Source: Nocardioidaceae bacterium
GTDB lineage: Bacteria > Actinomycetota > Actinomycetes > Propionibacteriales > Nocardioidaceae
NCBI GenBank assembly: GCA_018672315.1
Contig: CP076053.1
Location: 2,529,827 to 2,593,826 of the forward strand
Reading direction: 5' to 3'
DNA length: 64,000 nucleotides
The notes under the pieces were generated by a model. It was not told the DNA's origin and ran no database searches. It worked only from the letters and a program-made list of their open reading frames with translations. Numbering within the stretch: position 1 is the first letter of the stretch; every line of letters starts with the position of its first letter. This document shows positions 8,410 to 16,042 of the stretch, piece by piece. The position numbers and the translations under genes are program-made.

Positions 8410-9762
8410 ATGCGCAAGTTCGTGCTCATCGCCGTCGGCCTGCTCGTGGTGGTCCTGGTGGGGGGCTACTGGTACGCCCGCCCGCTGCTGCTCACCGGCA
8501 CCGGGTACGCCGCGCACAACGCCTGCGCGCTGCAGTTCCTCGCCGACCGGGACGACCCGGAGCGCGACCTGCCCGACAACCCGCTGATCCCGGTGCTGCG
8601 CACCAGCGTCGACGAGACCGGCGCGACCGCCAGCGTCCTCGGGGTTCTCGCGGGTCAGCGTGCGACCTACACCGACGGGCTCGGCTGCACCCTCGGTGAG
8701 GAGGACGAGCTCGACCTGCCTGCCGCCGCGGAGGTCGTGGAGGGCAACCCGTTCCGCACCGCGACGGCGAGCGTGCCGTCCGACGAGGTCGACGTGGCGC
8801 TCGGTCGCGCGTTCGGCGACGACCTCTCCGACGCGGCGGCGCAGGAACTCGGCACCCGCGCGGTGCTGGTGCTGCAGGGCGGCGAGCTGGTCGCCGAGCG
8901 CTACGGCGACGGGTACGACGAGAGCACCCCGCAACTCGGCTGGTCGCTGACGAAGAGCCTCACCAACCTGCTGACCGGTCGCCTGGTGCTCGCCGATCAG
9001 GTGCGCGAGGACTCCGCCGGCCTCAGCGACTCCTGGACCGGAGGGGACCGCCGCGCCGACATCACGATCCGCCAGCTCGAGCAGATGACCTCGGGGCTGC
9101 GGTGGGACGAGACGTACAGCCTCGGCACCCCGATCACCCGCATGCTCTACCTCGAGGACGACATGGCCGACTACGTGTCCCGGCAGGGCGACGAGTTCGC
9201 GCCGGGCACCCACCTGGAGTACTCCTCGGGCAGCACCACCTTCCTGTGCCGTGCCCTGGCCGACGCGACCGGCCGGACCGGCTCCGCGGCCGCCACGCTG
9301 ATGACTGAGGAGCTCTTCGCGCCGCTGGGCACCGCCTCGATGCTCGTCGAGCCCGACGGGGCCGGCACCCCGGTGTGCTCCTCCTACGGCTGGGGTGTCC
9401 CGCGGGACTGGATCGCCTTCGGTCAGCTCGCTCTCGACGACGGGGTCTGGCAGGGCACCCGGCTGCTGCCCGAGGGCTGGGTCGAGTCGTCCACCACCGC
9501 CGTGGAGCTGGCGGACCCGGCCGAGAACGAGGACCCCGGGTACGCCGCCGGCTGGTGGGCCAACGAGCGTCCCGACGGCACGCTGGTGCACGAGGAGCTG
9601 CCGGTCGACACGTTCTTCGGGCTCGGTCACGACGGCCAGTGGCTGGTCGTCGTCCCCAGCGAGGAGCTCGTGGTGCTGCGCATGGGCTTCAGCCCGACGC
9701 CGGGCGACGAGGGTGTGCCGCGGCTGACCGCGGACCTGATCGAGGCGTACGCCGCCGACTGA
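8410..9762 (+). CDS. Membrane-anchored serine hydrolase of the class C beta-lactamase fold
   Basis: 450 residues. An N-terminal hydrophobic segment (about residues 4-22) acts as a signal anchor, placing the enzyme outside the membrane. The active site shows the SxxK motif in WSLTKS (about residue 180), the YxS/N-type motif in LEYSSGSTTF, and a C-terminal GHDGQW in place of KTG. This is the arrangement of esterase- and DD-peptidase-like class C proteins rather than of true beta-lactamases. It stands alone between divergent and convergent neighbours; the substrate is not predictable. Confidence 0.85.
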   Translation: MRKFVLIAVGLLVVVLVGGYWYARPLLLTGTGYAAHNACALQFLADRDDPERDLPDNPLIPVLRTSVDETGATASVLGVLAGQRATYTDGLGCTLGEEDELDLPAAAEVVEGNPFRTATASVPSDEVDVALGRAFGDDLSDAAAQELGTRAVLVLQGGELVAERYGDGYDESTPQLGWSLTKSLTNLLTGRLVLADQVREDSAGLSDSWTGGDRRADITIRQLEQMTSGLRWDETYSLGTPITRMLYLEDDMADYVSRQGDEFAPGTHLEYSSGSTTFLCRALADATGRTGSAAATLMTEELFAPLGTASMLVEPDGAGTPVCSSYGWGVPRDWIAFGQLALDDGVWQGTRLLPEGWVESSTTAVELADPAENEDPGYAAGWWANERPDGTLVHEELPVDTFFGLGHDGQWLVVVPSEELVVLRMGFSPTPGDEGVPRLTADLIEAYAAD

Positions 9763-9772
9763 GGCGCCTCCC

Positions 9773-10975
9773 TCAGCCGAGCAGGCGGACCTCGACGCTG
9801 GGCATGTGCTTGTCCCACCAGTGGTCGTAGCGGGCGTACGGAGCGGGCTCGCGCTCGGCGAGCAGGGGCAGCAGAGCGGTCGCCTCGGCCTCGAGCCCGT
9901 CCCAGTCGGCGGTGGCGATCGGGATGAGGGCGTGGGCCTCGATCCGGTGTCGGTCACCGTGAGGGGTGACGCGCCAGACGCCGGCGACGGAGCCGTCGAC
10001 GAGGAGCGAGGGCAGCACGTCGCCGTTGCGGCGCACGACGGCGGCCTTGATCGCGGGCGGCAGGGTGCGCGAGCGATCGGCGCTGCCCAGCAACGCGTCG
10101 TCCCACATGCCCAGCAACCGCGGGGGAGCCGGCGTCCCCGGGTCGGGTCGCCGGGCGAGCGCGGTGTCGGCCAGGTCGAGGAAGCGACCGCGTACGCCCT
10201 CGACGGCGACCTCGGTCAGCTCGTCGCCGAGCCGGGCGACGGCTGCGGTGACCGGCGCGCGGCGCATCACGGTGAACTGCGCGATGTCAGCGACCGTGGC
10301 CGGGCCGAAGGCGGCGAGGTAGCGGCGTACGAGCTGCTCCTCGGCCCGGTGCTGCCCGTCGAGGTCGTCGGCGTCGACCATCGGGTGGCCGGTCGCGCGG
10401 AAGGCGGGCTTCTGCCCGAAGCTCCACGGCCCGCCGGTCGGGGTGTGTGCCACGGGCAGCAGGTACCGCATCGCCCACCACACGCTGGGGGTCGGGTGCT
10501 GCCCGAAGCGGGACTGGGTCCAGGCGTCCATCTGCTCGTTCGTGCGGGGTTCGTGCAGCTCGGCGAGGAACTCCGGGGCAGCGGCCAGGGCCTCGTCGCG
10601 GGCGACGCCGCCGTCGGCGAAGCGCGCGTCGCCGAGGCGGTCGCGCAGCAGCGGCCGCATGGCGGTGGTGAGGGTGGGCAGGTCCTCAGCGGTGACCGTC
10701 TGCAGCGTCAGCCGCATCAGGGAGGCCTTGACCAGACGACCGTCCGCGTACGCCACGTCCAGCTCCGGCCACACCCCCGGCCGCCCCCCCGCCGAGAGGT
10801 CACTTCTCGCGAGCCTGTTCCACAGTGCCAGGTACGCCGACGGCGCCGATTGCGACTGCACCGCCAGCAACGAGCGCACCGCAGGGACGACGTCGAGGTC
10901 GCTGCGCTCGAGCAGCAGTTGACGTGCGAGCAGGGCACGGTTCCAGCCGCGCGCGGTCAACGTCTCCGAAGGCAC
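9773..10975 (-). CDS. Winged-helix DNA-binding domain protein (AlkZ/YcaQ-like)
   Basis: 400 residues of the HTH_42 family, which includes the interstrand-crosslink DNA glycosylases AlkZ and YcaQ. Visible parts include ARQLLLERSDLDVVPAV, LLAVQSQSAPSAYLALWNRL (the QxQ segment typical of the family) and FGPATVADIAQFTVM (winged-helix part). A DNA repair or DNA-binding role is probable but not certain, because many actinobacterial paralogues are uncharacterised. It converges with the serine hydrolase gene, leaving 10 bases between the stops. Confidence 0.8.
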   Translation of the reverse strand: MPSETLTARGWNRALLARQLLLERSDLDVVPAVRSLLAVQSQSAPSAYLALWNRLARSDLSAGGRPGVWPELDVAYADGRLVKASLMRLTLQTVTAEDLPTLTTAMRPLLRDRLGDARFADGGVARDEALAAAPEFLAELHEPRTNEQMDAWTQSRFGQHPTPSVWWAMRYLLPVAHTPTGGPWSFGQKPAFRATGHPMVDADDLDGQHRAEEQLVRRYLAAFGPATVADIAQFTVMRRAPVTAAVARLGDELTEVAVEGVRGRFLDLADTALARRPDPGTPAPPRLLGMWDDALLGSADRSRTLPPAIKAAVVRRNGDVLPSLLVDGSVAGVWRVTPHGDRHRIEAHALIPIATADWDGLEAEATALLPLLAEREPAPYARYDHWWDKHMPSVEVRLLG

Positions 10976-11047
10976 GGGCTCAGCAGATCACGCGGCGCCG
11001 ACAACCGTCGGCGGTGCGCCCTGGCGCGGGTGTCTAGGGTCGCGTGC

Positions 11048-11674
11048 GTGACCCCGGACGCGCAGACGATCGGCCTGACGATCCTCGACATCGTCGGTGT
11101 CTTCACGTTCGCTTTGGCCGGTGGGCTGGCAGGCGTACGCAAGGGCTTCGACATCTTCGGCGTCCTCGTGCTCGCCGGCGCGTGCGGGCTCGGCGGGGGC
11201 GTGCTGCGCGACCTGCTCATCGGGGCGGTCCCGCCGGTCGGCATCAGCGACTGGACGCTGATCCTCTCGGCGCTGCTGGCCGGCATGGTGGCGTTCCTGC
11301 TGCCCGGCGGCGTGGAGCGGAGCCGTCGGCCGCTGCTCGTCGTGGACGCGTTCGGGCTGGGGTCGTTCGCGATCGCCGGCACGCTGAAGGGACTGCAGTT
11401 CGGCGTGCCGGTGCACACGGCGATCATCGTCGGCACGCTGACCGGGGTGGGTGGCGGACTCATCCGCGACCTGCTCACCGACCAGGTGCCTGCGCTGCTG
11501 GCCGACCGCGACCTCTACGCCGTGCCCGCGCTGGTCGGCAGCGCCACCTTCGCGACGCTGTACTCCCTGGATGTGCAAGGGCCCGTCGTCGCGATCGGGG
11601 CGGCGATCCTCATCACCGGCTTCCGGCTCATCGCGCTGCGGCGCCGCTGGCAGATCCCGGTGTCCCGCGGCTGA
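11048..11674 (+). CDS. Trimeric intracellular cation channel (TRIC/UPF0126) family protein
   Basis: Integral membrane protein of 208 residues with about seven hydrophobic segments arranged as two repeats. Each repeat carries the glycine-rich hinge GGGxxRDLL (GLGGGVLRDLL near residue 55 and GVGGGLIRDLL near 140) diagnostic of bacterial TRIC channels, which conduct potassium. The GTG at 11048 starts the conserved region at its first transmembrane helix; the frame is open far upstream but antisense to the winged-helix gene there. A lipoprotein gene follows 20 bases downstream. Confidence 0.9.
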   Translation: MTPDAQTIGLTILDIVGVFTFALAGGLAGVRKGFDIFGVLVLAGACGLGGGVLRDLLIGAVPPVGISDWTLILSALLAGMVAFLLPGGVERSRRPLLVVDAFGLGSFAIAGTLKGLQFGVPVHTAIIVGTLTGVGGGLIRDLLTDQVPALLADRDLYAVPALVGSATFATLYSLDVQGPVVAIGAAILITGFRLIALRRRWQIPVSRG

Positions 11675-11694
11675 GAAGCGGGCACCGTCTGATC

Positions 11695-12120
11695 ATGCGT
11701 CGTCGTCTCGCCGTGCCGGTCGCCTGCCTGGCGCTCGCCCTCACCGGATGCGGCGGCGAGCAGACGCCCGGGGTGAACGGTGCGCCGGAGGACGCCTCGC
11801 CGTCGCAGGGCCAGGCGTACCCGGAGGTCCGATCGATTGAGCTGACCCCGGCCGGGCAGGGCACCTACGACGTCGCGGTGACCATCAGCTCGCCGTACGA
11901 CAGCCCCGAGCGGTACGCGGACGGCTGGCGGGTGATGGACCAGGACGGTGAGGTCCTCGGCGTCCACGAGCTCACCCACGACCACGCCGACGAGCAGCCC
12001 TTCACCCGCACGCAGTACGCCCTGGAGATCCCCGCCGACGTCGACGAGGTGACCGTCGAGGGTCGCGACCTCCGGAACGGTTTCGGGGGCGGGACCCGCA
12101 CGGTCGACGTGCCCGACTGA
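11695..12120 (+). CDS. Small lipoprotein of unknown function
   Basis: 141 residues. A basic N-terminus (MRRR) is followed by a hydrophobic stretch and the lipobox LTGC, predicting diacylglycerol modification and anchoring on the outer face of the membrane. The mature part has a predicted beta-sandwich region (VRSIELTPAGQGTYDVAVTI) that includes SSPYDSPERYADGWRV and many charged residues. No known family is recognised. It follows the TRIC channel closely and may share its transcript. Confidence 0.75.
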   Translation: MRRRLAVPVACLALALTGCGGEQTPGVNGAPEDASPSQGQAYPEVRSIELTPAGQGTYDVAVTISSPYDSPERYADGWRVMDQDGEVLGVHELTHDHADEQPFTRTQYALEIPADVDEVTVEGRDLRNGFGGGTRTVDVPD

Positions 12121-12141
12121 CCCGGCCCCGATCAGCCCCGA

Positions 12142-13200
12142 TCAGCCCTGGGCGGGCAGCCGGATCGGCGCCGGGATCGCCCCGACCGGGAGGTCCGCGC
12201 CCTCGATGATCGGGCTGAGTCCGCCGTCCGGCACACGGATGTCGACCGGCTGCTCACCCTGCACCCCGCAGGTCAGCAGGTAGAAGTCGGAGAAGTCGTA
12301 GCACCGGGGCACGTTCTGGAACTGCTCGCTCGGCGGCAGGTCCAGGCTCACGATGCTGGAGTTCTGCGTCGACCCGTCGGCCGGGTTCAGCTGGGTCACC
12401 TCGAGCAGCGGTGCGTTGTTGCGCCCGGGCCGACCGTCGATCGCGGGCTGGATGACGGCGATCTGCTGCTCGTCGCCGGCGATCTCGGTCAGCGAGACCG
12501 TCGCGACCTGCTCGCTCCAGGCGGCCTGCCCCGGCTCGTCGTAGCGCTCGACGAAGAACACGGGCCGGTCGCCTTCCTCGCGCAGCTGCATCCAGGCGCC
12601 GTCGACCAGTCGGCCGTGGCCGATGACCTGGGCGGCGTCACCGTCCGGTGCCTCGGCGAGGGTGGTGGGCTCGCCGCCGCCGAGCGGCTGGGCGACGACC
12701 TGACCGGCGTCGCCGTCCGAGGAGCCGTCGAGGCGTACGAGCACCGCGACCGGCTGCCCGTCGACGTACCCGGCCTCGAGCAGTCTGCTGCCGTCGCTGC
12801 CCTCGAGGTCGGCCACCTCGCCGTCCTGCCACACGCGCACCGGGCCGTCCACGGCGAAGCGGCCGCGGGCGGCGTCCTGGAAGACCACGACCGAGCCCAC
12901 GCCGTACGCGTCCGCGGCGCCGGTGTCGCTGATCGATTCGGTCGAGCCGTCCTCGAGGACGCGTACGACGCCGTCGCCGGAGTGCAGGACGTAGCCCGCC
13001 GTGCCGTCGGCGGCCGCCTCCTCGGCGGCCTCACCAGAGCTTCCCGAGGTGCCGGAGCCGTCGGACGCCGAGGTGCCGTCGGAGGAGGCGTCGTCGCCGG
13101 AGGTGCAGGCGCCGAGCGACCCGCCGAGGGCCAGTACGGCCAGCGGTGCGACGACGAGGTGACGAAGACGGGTGGAACGGGGGAGGGTGCGTCCGAGCAT
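12142..13200 (-). CDS. Secreted lipoprotein with beta-propeller-like repeats
   Basis: 352 residues. A signal peptide with the lipobox LGAC (about residue 29-32) is followed by a low-complexity Ser/Asp/Gly linker and then repeated YV/VV-rich strands with tryptophan (YVLHSGDGVVRVLEDG, VFQDAARGRF, VWQDGEVADLEG) that look like blades of a propeller. Cysteines in CYDFSDFYLLTCG could form a disulfide. No enzyme motif is visible. ATG 13200 is chosen because it begins the signal peptide; the frame is open upstream but antisense to the next gene. Confidence 0.72.
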   Translation of the reverse strand: MLGRTLPRSTRLRHLVVAPLAVLALGGSLGACTSGDDASSDGTSASDGSGTSGSSGEAAEEAAADGTAGYVLHSGDGVVRVLEDGSTESISDTGAADAYGVGSVVVFQDAARGRFAVDGPVRVWQDGEVADLEGSDGSRLLEAGYVDGQPVAVLVRLDGSSDGDAGQVVAQPLGGGEPTTLAEAPDGDAAQVIGHGRLVDGAWMQLREEGDRPVFFVERYDEPGQAAWSEQVATVSLTEIAGDEQQIAVIQPAIDGRPGRNNAPLLEVTQLNPADGSTQNSSIVSLDLPPSEQFQNVPRCYDFSDFYLLTCGVQGEQPVDIRVPDGGLSPIIEGADLPVGAIPAPIRLPAQG

Positions 13201-13287
13201 GCGGCCACCGTACGAGGTCGCAGCCGGGACGGCCCAGGTGGTGGGCCCCACTGTCACGCACGCGTTTGCGCTGCTAAGCAGTGCCTC

Positions 13288-14511
13288 ATGGGCGCGCAAT
13301 CCGATTGGACCGACGACGACTCGACTCGGCAGTCGTGGCGCCGGCGCGGGGTTGCACCGGGCGTCGTCTCGCTCGGTGAGCGCGCGTCGGCGGACACGTG
13401 GTCGGCGCCGACGGGCCAGCTGGCCGCGCAGGCGAGATCGGCGCTCGAGCACTGGTCGGGCACCGAGCTGCAAGACATCGTGGACCTGCTCCGCGAGTCC
13501 CTCCACGTCGACGTCGCCTCGGTCAGCGTGCTCGACGACGACGCGTTCAACTACCTGGTGTGCTCGGGTCTCGGCCCGTTCGCCAACCCGCGGGACCAGG
13601 CGCTGTGCGACCTCGTGCTCGACGTGGACGGGTTCGTGGAGATCCCCGACCTCTCCCGCGACGACCGCACGAAGAACTACGCCGTCGTCGACGGACGCCG
13701 CATGGCGCTTCGCTACTTCGGGTCCTGTCCGCTGCGGGTCGGCGGGGCGCTCGTCGGGCGGGTCTGCCTCTTCGACCACGAGCCGCGCACGATGGACGCC
13801 GAGGGCCGCAAGCTGCTCGAGGTGCTCGCTCGTGCCGCCTCGACGGCGGTCGACGCCCGCGTCCGCCGCGACCAGCACCGTGCCGCGGCACCGCCACCGG
13901 GCGCCTCCATGATCGTGCTGCGCGCGACGTTGGAGGTGCTCGACACGATCCTGTGGAGCGAGCAGGTCGGGGAGTTCGCGCACGGTCTCGTCGGTCGGGC
14001 CCTGGCCATGTCCGAGCAGCTCGCCCACGGGCTGGAGAGCTCGGCAGTGGCGGTCGAGCCGCCCGGACCGGTCGACCTCGACGGCGTGATGCGGGAGGTG
14101 CGTACGGACCTCGCCGGGCTGATCGCCCAGACCGGCGGCTCCGTGACGTGGTCGGGCATGGGGGCCGCCGGTGAGATCGGAGGTGCGCGGGCCGAGCTCT
14201 ACAGCGTGCTGCTCAACCTCGTCGCCCAAGGGCTGGCCCATGACCACGGCGAGGAATCGCCGCAGATCTCGGTCATGGGGGAGGAGGGTCGCGACGGCTT
14301 CACGGTGCGCGTCCGTGACTCCGGGTCGGGCAACCCCGGGGTCGACAGTGCGCGGGTCGCTCAGATCTTCGAGGAGTTCAACGACTTCGACGCCGGCGCG
14401 ACGGGCCTGGCGACCGTGGCTCGCACCGTCGAGGCGCACGGGGGTCTCATCGGCGTGGAGAGCGGGGCCGAGGGAGGCACGGAGGTCTGGTTCACCATCG
14501 GCGACGGGTGA
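13288..14511 (+). CDS. GAF domain protein with a C-terminal histidine-kinase-type ATPase domain
   Basis: 407 residues, cytoplasmic. A GAF domain covers about residues 60-195 (ending in VLARAASTAVDAR), followed by a helical linker and an HATPase_c module at about 270-407 with an N-box-like ELYSVLLNLV, a G1-like VRVRDSGSG and GLATVARTVEAHGG. A classical phosphoacceptor histidine helix (DHp) is not evident, and no response regulator lies nearby. It may be a phosphotransfer-deficient sensor, an anti-sigma-like kinase, or a partner of a distant regulator. Confidence 0.78.
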   Translation: MGAQSDWTDDDSTRQSWRRRGVAPGVVSLGERASADTWSAPTGQLAAQARSALEHWSGTELQDIVDLLRESLHVDVASVSVLDDDAFNYLVCSGLGPFANPRDQALCDLVLDVDGFVEIPDLSRDDRTKNYAVVDGRRMALRYFGSCPLRVGGALVGRVCLFDHEPRTMDAEGRKLLEVLARAASTAVDARVRRDQHRAAAPPPGASMIVLRATLEVLDTILWSEQVGEFAHGLVGRALAMSEQLAHGLESSAVAVEPPGPVDLDGVMREVRTDLAGLIAQTGGSVTWSGMGAAGEIGGARAELYSVLLNLVAQGLAHDHGEESPQISVMGEEGRDGFTVRVRDSGSGNPGVDSARVAQIFEEFNDFDAGATGLATVARTVEAHGGLIGVESGAEGGTEVWFTIGDG

Positions 14512-14526
14512 GTCGTCGACCCCGTT

Positions 14527-14542
14527 TCGAACATGTGTTCGA
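14527..14542. promoter_or_regulatory. LexA/SOS box, perfect palindrome
   Basis: TCGAACATGTGTTCGA is a perfect match to the actinobacterial LexA operator TCGAAC-N4-GTTCGA. It lies 33 bases before the ATG at 14575 and 16 bases after the preceding stop. A second perfect box occurs at 33516-33531. Confidence 0.88.
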
Positions 14543-14574
14543 ACTGTGTGGCAAGGTTGACCCATGGTGGGGTC

Positions 14575-14889
14575 ATGGCAGGCGGCATGAACAAGCGAGG
14601 CAGCACGGGGCTGCCGATGGCGGAGCGCGTACGCCTCGGGCGCGACCCGGCGTCGACGCCGGCGTCACCACCCCCGACGCCGGCCTGCCCTGCCCGCCAC
14701 TGCTGGGTGCTCGACGCCGCCGACCACACGGGTGAGAAGCGCGCCGGGCTGCTGCTCGAGTGGCGCCGCGGGGCGGACGGCTGGGAGGGGCAGGTCGTCT
14801 ACCTCGTCCGCCGCGAGGGCCGCGGCTGGCTGGCGACCGTCGAGTGGTTCCCGGACTCCGCGCTGCAGGTCGCCGTCATCGACCCCTGA
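14575..14889 (+). CDS. Probable LexA-regulated small conserved protein
   Basis: 104 residues with no signal peptide. After a Pro/Ala-rich N-terminus comes a compact beta-rich core: HCWVLDAADHTGEKRAGLLL, then EWRRGADGWEGQVVYLV, and GWLATVEWFPDSALQV. I do not recognise a named family; small proteins of this look occur next to SOS mutasome genes (imuA/imuB/dnaE2) in actinobacteria, but none of those genes is here (recollection, not checked). ATG 14575 follows GGTGGGG; an earlier in-frame ATG (14533) would lie inside the LexA box. The perfect box upstream predicts DNA-damage induction. Confidence 0.72.
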   Translation: MAGGMNKRGSTGLPMAERVRLGRDPASTPASPPPTPACPARHCWVLDAADHTGEKRAGLLLEWRRGADGWEGQVVYLVRREGRGWLATVEWFPDSALQVAVIDP

Positions 14890-14898
14890 TCTCGCTCG

Positions 14899-15006
14899 GG
14901 TGGTCGAGGCGCGAGCCGATAGGCGAGCCGCTGCGGTGGTCGAGGTGGGAGCCGATAGGCGAGCCGCTCCGGTGGTCGAGGTGCGACCCGATAGGCGAGC
15001 CGCGAG
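14899..15006. repeat. Three tandem 36 bp repeats
   Basis: Units at 14899-14934, 14935-14970 and 14971-15006 share GGTGGTCGAGG at their start and CCGATAGGCGAGCCGC at their end, with a few substitutions. The unit is related to the dispersed GGTGGT(C/T)GAGG repeats at 15981, 17810 and 33149. The array begins 9 bases after a stop codon and fills the space between two convergent genes. Confidence 0.92.
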
Positions 15007-15008
15007 AC

Positions 15009-15248
15009 CTACCGACCCCTGATCGCGCAGACCTGCTTGGTCTGCATCAGTCCCAGCGTCCAGCAGGTCGGGCATCCGCGCCACAGCACGAGGGCGGGGA
15101 GGGCGACGATCCAGATGCCGGCCCCGTACGCAGGCGTCAGGGCCAGCGCGAGCACGACCAGCGCGAGCCCCGCGATGCCTCGCGCCCAGTGCACCCGCAC
15201 CGACCGGCTCGCGAACATCGTGTCGCTGGTGCTCGTCTCGCCACTCAT
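15009..15248 (-). CDS. Small membrane protein, DUF2892/YgaP-like
   Basis: 79 residues. A basic segment (SVRVHWARGIAG) leads into two hydrophobic helices (GLALVVLALALT and GIWIVALPALVLW) and then RGCPTCWTLGL with a CxxC pair. The layout resembles the YgaP-type transmembrane domain (DUF2892), where the helices pack as a dimer. Whether the CPTC pair binds a metal or is redox-active is unknown. The stop lies 2 bases from the tandem repeat array. Confidence 0.68.
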   Translation of the reverse strand: MSGETSTSDTMFASRSVRVHWARGIAGLALVVLALALTPAYGAGIWIVALPALVLWRGCPTCWTLGLMQTKQVCAIRGR

Positions 15249-15317
15249 GCCTTCAACCTCTCACCGCGGCCCAGCTGGCAGATCTCCACGTGCAGAATCG
15301 CCCTGTTATCGTGGTAG

Positions 15318-15325
15318 TGATATCA
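15318..15325. promoter_or_regulatory. Candidate operator of the toxin-antitoxin pair
   Basis: TGATATCA is a perfect 8 bp palindrome placed just before AAAGGAG, the ribosome binding site of the antitoxin. FitA/VapB-type antitoxins usually bind palindromes in this position with their toxin. The match is short, so this is inference from position. Confidence 0.45.
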
Positions 15326-15336
15326 AAGGAGTCGCC

Positions 15337-15564
15337 GTGGAGCAGATCCTTATCCGCAACCTCCCTGTCGGGACGAAGGCGGCGCTGCGCAAGCGCGCCG
15401 CACGAAATCACCGATCGCTGGAGGCCGAAGCACGCCATGCCCTCGCTGAGGCGCTGAGCGACGAACCTGCCACGATCGTCGACCTGCTGGGCACCGATGA
15501 GGGCGCGGACATCGACTTCGAGCCGGAGCGGCTGGGGCTGACGGCTCGATCAGCGCACCTGTGA
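15337..15564 (+). CDS. FitA-like ribbon-helix-helix antitoxin
   Basis: 75 residues. The N-terminal [19 protein letters not shown] followed by [17 protein letters not shown] is the ribbon-helix-helix fold of FitA/VapB antitoxins, which binds its own promoter. The C-terminal [20 protein letters not shown] tail is the expected toxin-neutralising part. GTG 15337 follows AAAGGAG at normal distance. The stop overlaps the toxin start (GTGA), the usual coupling in such pairs. Confidence 0.9.
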   Translation: MEQILIRNLPVGTKAALRKRAARNHRSLEAEARHALAEALSDEPATIVDLLGTDEGADIDFEPERLGLTARSAHL

Positions 15565-15986
15565 GGTATCTGCTCGACACCAACGTGGTCTCCGCGCTCA
15601 GAGTGCGCGGTCGTCATCCGGCGGTGGAGGGTTGGGCGGTGTCGGTGCCGCTCGAGGCTCAGTTCGTCTCGGCTTTCACCGTCGCCGAGATCGAGCGTGG
15701 CGTGGTCGCCAAGGAACGCGTCGACGCCAGCCAGGGGCTGGTGCTACGACGGTGGTTGGAAGCCAACGTCCTGCCTGCGTTCGCGGGGCGTGTGCTGCCG
15801 TTCGATCTGGCGGCCGCACGGATCCTGGCCGGCTACCGGGGCTCTGAGCACGCACCGTTCGACGACGCCCTCATCGCCGCGGTGGCCCAGGCCGCCGGCA
15901 TGGCGGTGGTGACACGGAACGTGCGGTACGTCGAGCCGCTCGGGGTGCCCGTCCTCGACCCGTGGACGGATCACCCCGACGGTTGA
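15561..15986 (+). CDS. FitB/VapC-like PIN-domain toxin
   Basis: 141-residue PIN-domain ribonuclease. The acidic metal-binding residues are in [11 protein letters not shown] (aspartate near residue 6), TVAEIERGV (glutamate near 42), PFDDALIAA (near 107) and [10 protein letters not shown] near the end. Family members cut tRNA or other RNA when the antitoxin is degraded. All acidic residues appear intact, so it should be active. Its stop codon is supplied by a dispersed repeat that begins at 15981. Confidence 0.92.
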   Translation: MRYLLDTNVVSALRVRGRHPAVEGWAVSVPLEAQFVSAFTVAEIERGVVAKERVDASQGLVLRRWLEANVLPAFAGRVLPFDLAAARILAGYRGSEHAPFDDALIAAVAQAAGMAVVTRNVRYVEPLGVPVLDPWTDHPDG

Positions 15987-16019
15987 GGAGGCCGAGCCGC
16001 TGGGCGAGGTCGTCTCGAC
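15981..16019. repeat. Dispersed GGTTGAGG repeat at a gene end
   Basis: A degenerate member of the repeat family, opening with GGTTGAGGAG and closing with GTCTCGAC, an imperfect complement of its start. The TGA within GGTTGAGG is the toxin gene's stop codon. Relatives lie at 14899, 17810 and 33149. Confidence 0.7.
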
Positions 16020-16042
16020 ATCATCCGCGCCCTGCGGGAGCA

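Noticed and set aside
14899-15006. 36 bp tandem repeats considered as a CRISPR array
   Set aside because: Units are directly adjacent without spacers, there are only three, and no cas gene is present.
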